From the NCBI GenBank assembly GCA_003991915.1, contig RQTK01000001.1:1240250-1304249 (forward strand): 64,000 nucleotides of DNA. The letters run 5' to 3'. Shown here in pieces: positions 62,390 through 64,000 of the stretch. How positions within the stretch are numbered: the stretch's first letter is position 1; every line of letters begins with the position of its first letter. The stretch comes from Elysia chlorotica. Lineage: Eukaryota > Mollusca > Gastropoda > Plakobranchidae. A program made the position numbers and the translations under genes. The notes under the pieces were generated by a model. It had not been told where the DNA came from. It saw nothing but the letters and a program-made list of their open reading frames with translations, and did not search any database.

Positions 62390-63280
62390 TGAACTGTTGT
62401 ACTTAGTTGCACCAACGTGGTTTATCTGAAGTTCGATTTCAACATAGCTTGGACTAAACTTATTCGCGCTCGATGTTTAACTCAAGTTTTTGTTGCACCA
62501 AGTGTGGTGTAGTTAAACCCAGGTTGAGTTGAGGTGTGTAGTTTGAACTGGTGTGAGTGCTTGTCAACATCGGGATTTTTGCCTCAGTGATAAGAAAAGC
62601 TATCAAGATATCTTGACTTGGCTATTTGGCCTACTTGATTTTTAATCCCAGGTTGGATGCAATGCCTGAAATGAAATACTCGTCCATGGAAAACGATAAA
62701 AAGAGGTGTAAGAATTTCTCTGCTCCTGAAAAAGAACTGGTAATTGAAATAATGAAACGTTATCCGATTATAGAGGACAAAAGAAACAAACTTCATCATC
62801 AAGAAAAAGCAGGAAGCATGGAATAAGGGAATGCAACAGCACTTAAAAGGTTTCTAAGCGGGATGTCTGAAATTTGAAGAGCTTTTCAACAATTTAAAAT
62901 AAAAGCAAACAGAAGAAATAGACGAACTAGTGGTGGCAAGCCAACCAAATCACTGGACCAAATGTCTAAAACGAAATAGTATCCGAAATTCTTCGTCCCT
63001 GAACCATTTATAATGGCTTTGTTCTATCCCTTAAACGTAAGCTTTGTAAATCTATTTGTTCCATTTCATGCACCATTTGTTCTTGGGCATTTTCGTCGAA
63101 ATTGTAATGACCTACCCCCTGCCTGGTTTAAATAATTATCGGGTTGATTTTGTCCACATGTAAGTCTGATCTATTTTAACCCAAGCTGGGGCAACAAAAA
63201 ATAATGCATAGTCTAGGTTGAGCCGAAGTTTAGTCTAAAACGCAGTTAAACCACGCTGGCGCAACCGAGTGTTAGTCTCC
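62390..63280 (+). mobile_element. Decayed PIF/Harbinger-like DNA transposon (Myb/SANT ORF remnant)
   Basis: Imperfect inverted ends: left AGTTGCACCAACGTGGTTTA (about 62402), right on the minus strand GGTTGCGCCAGCGTGGTTTA (about 63250-63269). Related TTGCACCA/GTTTAAC motifs recur inside. The interior starts an open frame with ENDKKRCKNFSAPEKELVIE and IMKRYPIIEDKRNK, typical of the Myb/SANT-like protein of Harbinger elements. A frameshift near 62800 leads to KKQEAWNKGMQQHLK in another frame, and further stops follow. No transposase is present, so it is non-autonomous or a relic. Target-site duplication was not identified. Confidence 0.6.
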
Positions 63281-63990
63281 ATGGAATGACTTCAATGAAG
63301 TGTGTTTCCGAGTGCCTGCTCTTTTGTGACTGTAACTTTTGAAAGACAACTTTGATTTTGATTTTGATTTTGATTCACTGATGGCAACTCCCCTGGGTGT
63401 GTTTTTGTAATTGGAACAACTGAAACTGGAAAAGCCAGTTTTGGACAGATCAAGTTGTATAACAAAACAATGGCGACAGCTTTCGTAAATATTAAGTGGA
63501 AGAGCAAAAGCTTTGTAAGATGGATAAGAACATACTTTTTAAATAGTTTCATAGCACATGGTGTAAGTGCAACAGGTCTTATATAATTCATACATAATAT
63601 GTTCTGTTTTTTAGGGACACATACAATACTCGCGATGTTTCCAACAGTTGAAATCGCAGTTTCCTTTAGTGAGAGATTAAAAATATCACATAAAACTTAA
63701 ACCCAATTCATTGGCACAGAACTTTAACACACTGGGAAGAAGAGCATGGGCACCAGGGGCTTTTCCAGCTTTCACTTTCTTTAGATTACATTGTGCTTCG
63801 TTTTCTTATACATGTAATTGTATCATAATTACTTGATCTCTCTTTACTTATTTTTTCATTAAAAAGATCAAGTTTATTATTCCGTTCACTTCTAAAATCC
63901 TGACAATCATATCTGGCGTAAACTTAAGATCATCTGCATACTTTTTGTCACCCTATAGACTGATGTTTCCTTTTCTTTACAACCACCCAT
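63281..63990 (-). mobile_element. LINE reverse transcriptase fragment, broken
   Basis: The minus strand carries the N-terminal RT region. A block encoding KAGKAPGAHALLPSVLKFCA (around 63750) is followed in another frame by RPVALTPCAMKLFKKYVLIHL (around 63550). This is the RT 1-2 motif pattern of CR1/L2-type LINEs. Several frameshifts and stops separate the blocks, and a GATTTT tandem run (about 63351-63375) interrupts the end. It could be the same family as the 18-19 kb LINE. Confidence 0.65.
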
Positions 63991-64000
63991 CAAGTGCATG

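Overview
The window looks like nuclear DNA of a lophotrochozoan animal, most likely a gastropod mollusc. It has AT-rich intergenic DNA, intron-rich genes with GT-AG boundaries, very dense simple repeats, many copies of a tRNA-derived SINE of a type common in molluscs, and LINE fragments. The species is not certain. Four multi-exon genes can be reconstructed; two are well-known conserved genes and two are secreted proteins I cannot name. Most ORFs outside these exons are translations of microsatellites.

Layout. 1-6.8 kb: no clear gene; microsatellites, SINE copies and a local duplication. 6.9-11.8 kb (+): seven-exon gene for a 524-residue secreted protein (signal peptide, laminin-G/concanavalin-like domain, Thr/Pro mucin stalk, C-terminal PAN/apple domain). 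11.7-12.3 kb: degenerate minisatellite that overlaps this gene's stop codon. 12.3-17.2 kb: SINEs, a 325-base assembly gap inside trinucleotide repeats, and an inverted minisatellite. 17.2-24.2 kb (+): TATA-box gene for a cysteine-rich secreted protein of about 262 residues with no family I recognise; its introns hold a LINE, SINEs and a duplicated intron segment. 28.1-34.0 kb (-): OSGEP (Kae1), the catalytic subunit of KEOPS, 12 exons and 335 residues. 34.3-37.1 kb: LINE fragment, MITE-like inverted repeat, and SINEs head to head around a TAC repeat. 37.1-45.0 kb: AT-rich non-coding DNA downstream of the next gene. 45.0-57.9 kb (-): TENT4 (PAPD5/PAPD7-type non-canonical poly(A) polymerase), 11 exons and 801 residues, with one GC-AG intron. 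58-64 kb: promoter region, a perfect 222-bp inverted repeat, LINE fragments and a decayed PIF/Harbinger-like DNA transposon.

OSGEP and TENT4 are housekeeping RNA-modification genes (tRNA t6A synthesis; RNA 3' tailing) on the same strand, about 11 kb apart; nothing suggests coupled regulation. The two secreted-protein genes on the opposite strand are the most novel content. All exon models were built by hand from splice sites and reading phase; no alignment or transcript was available.
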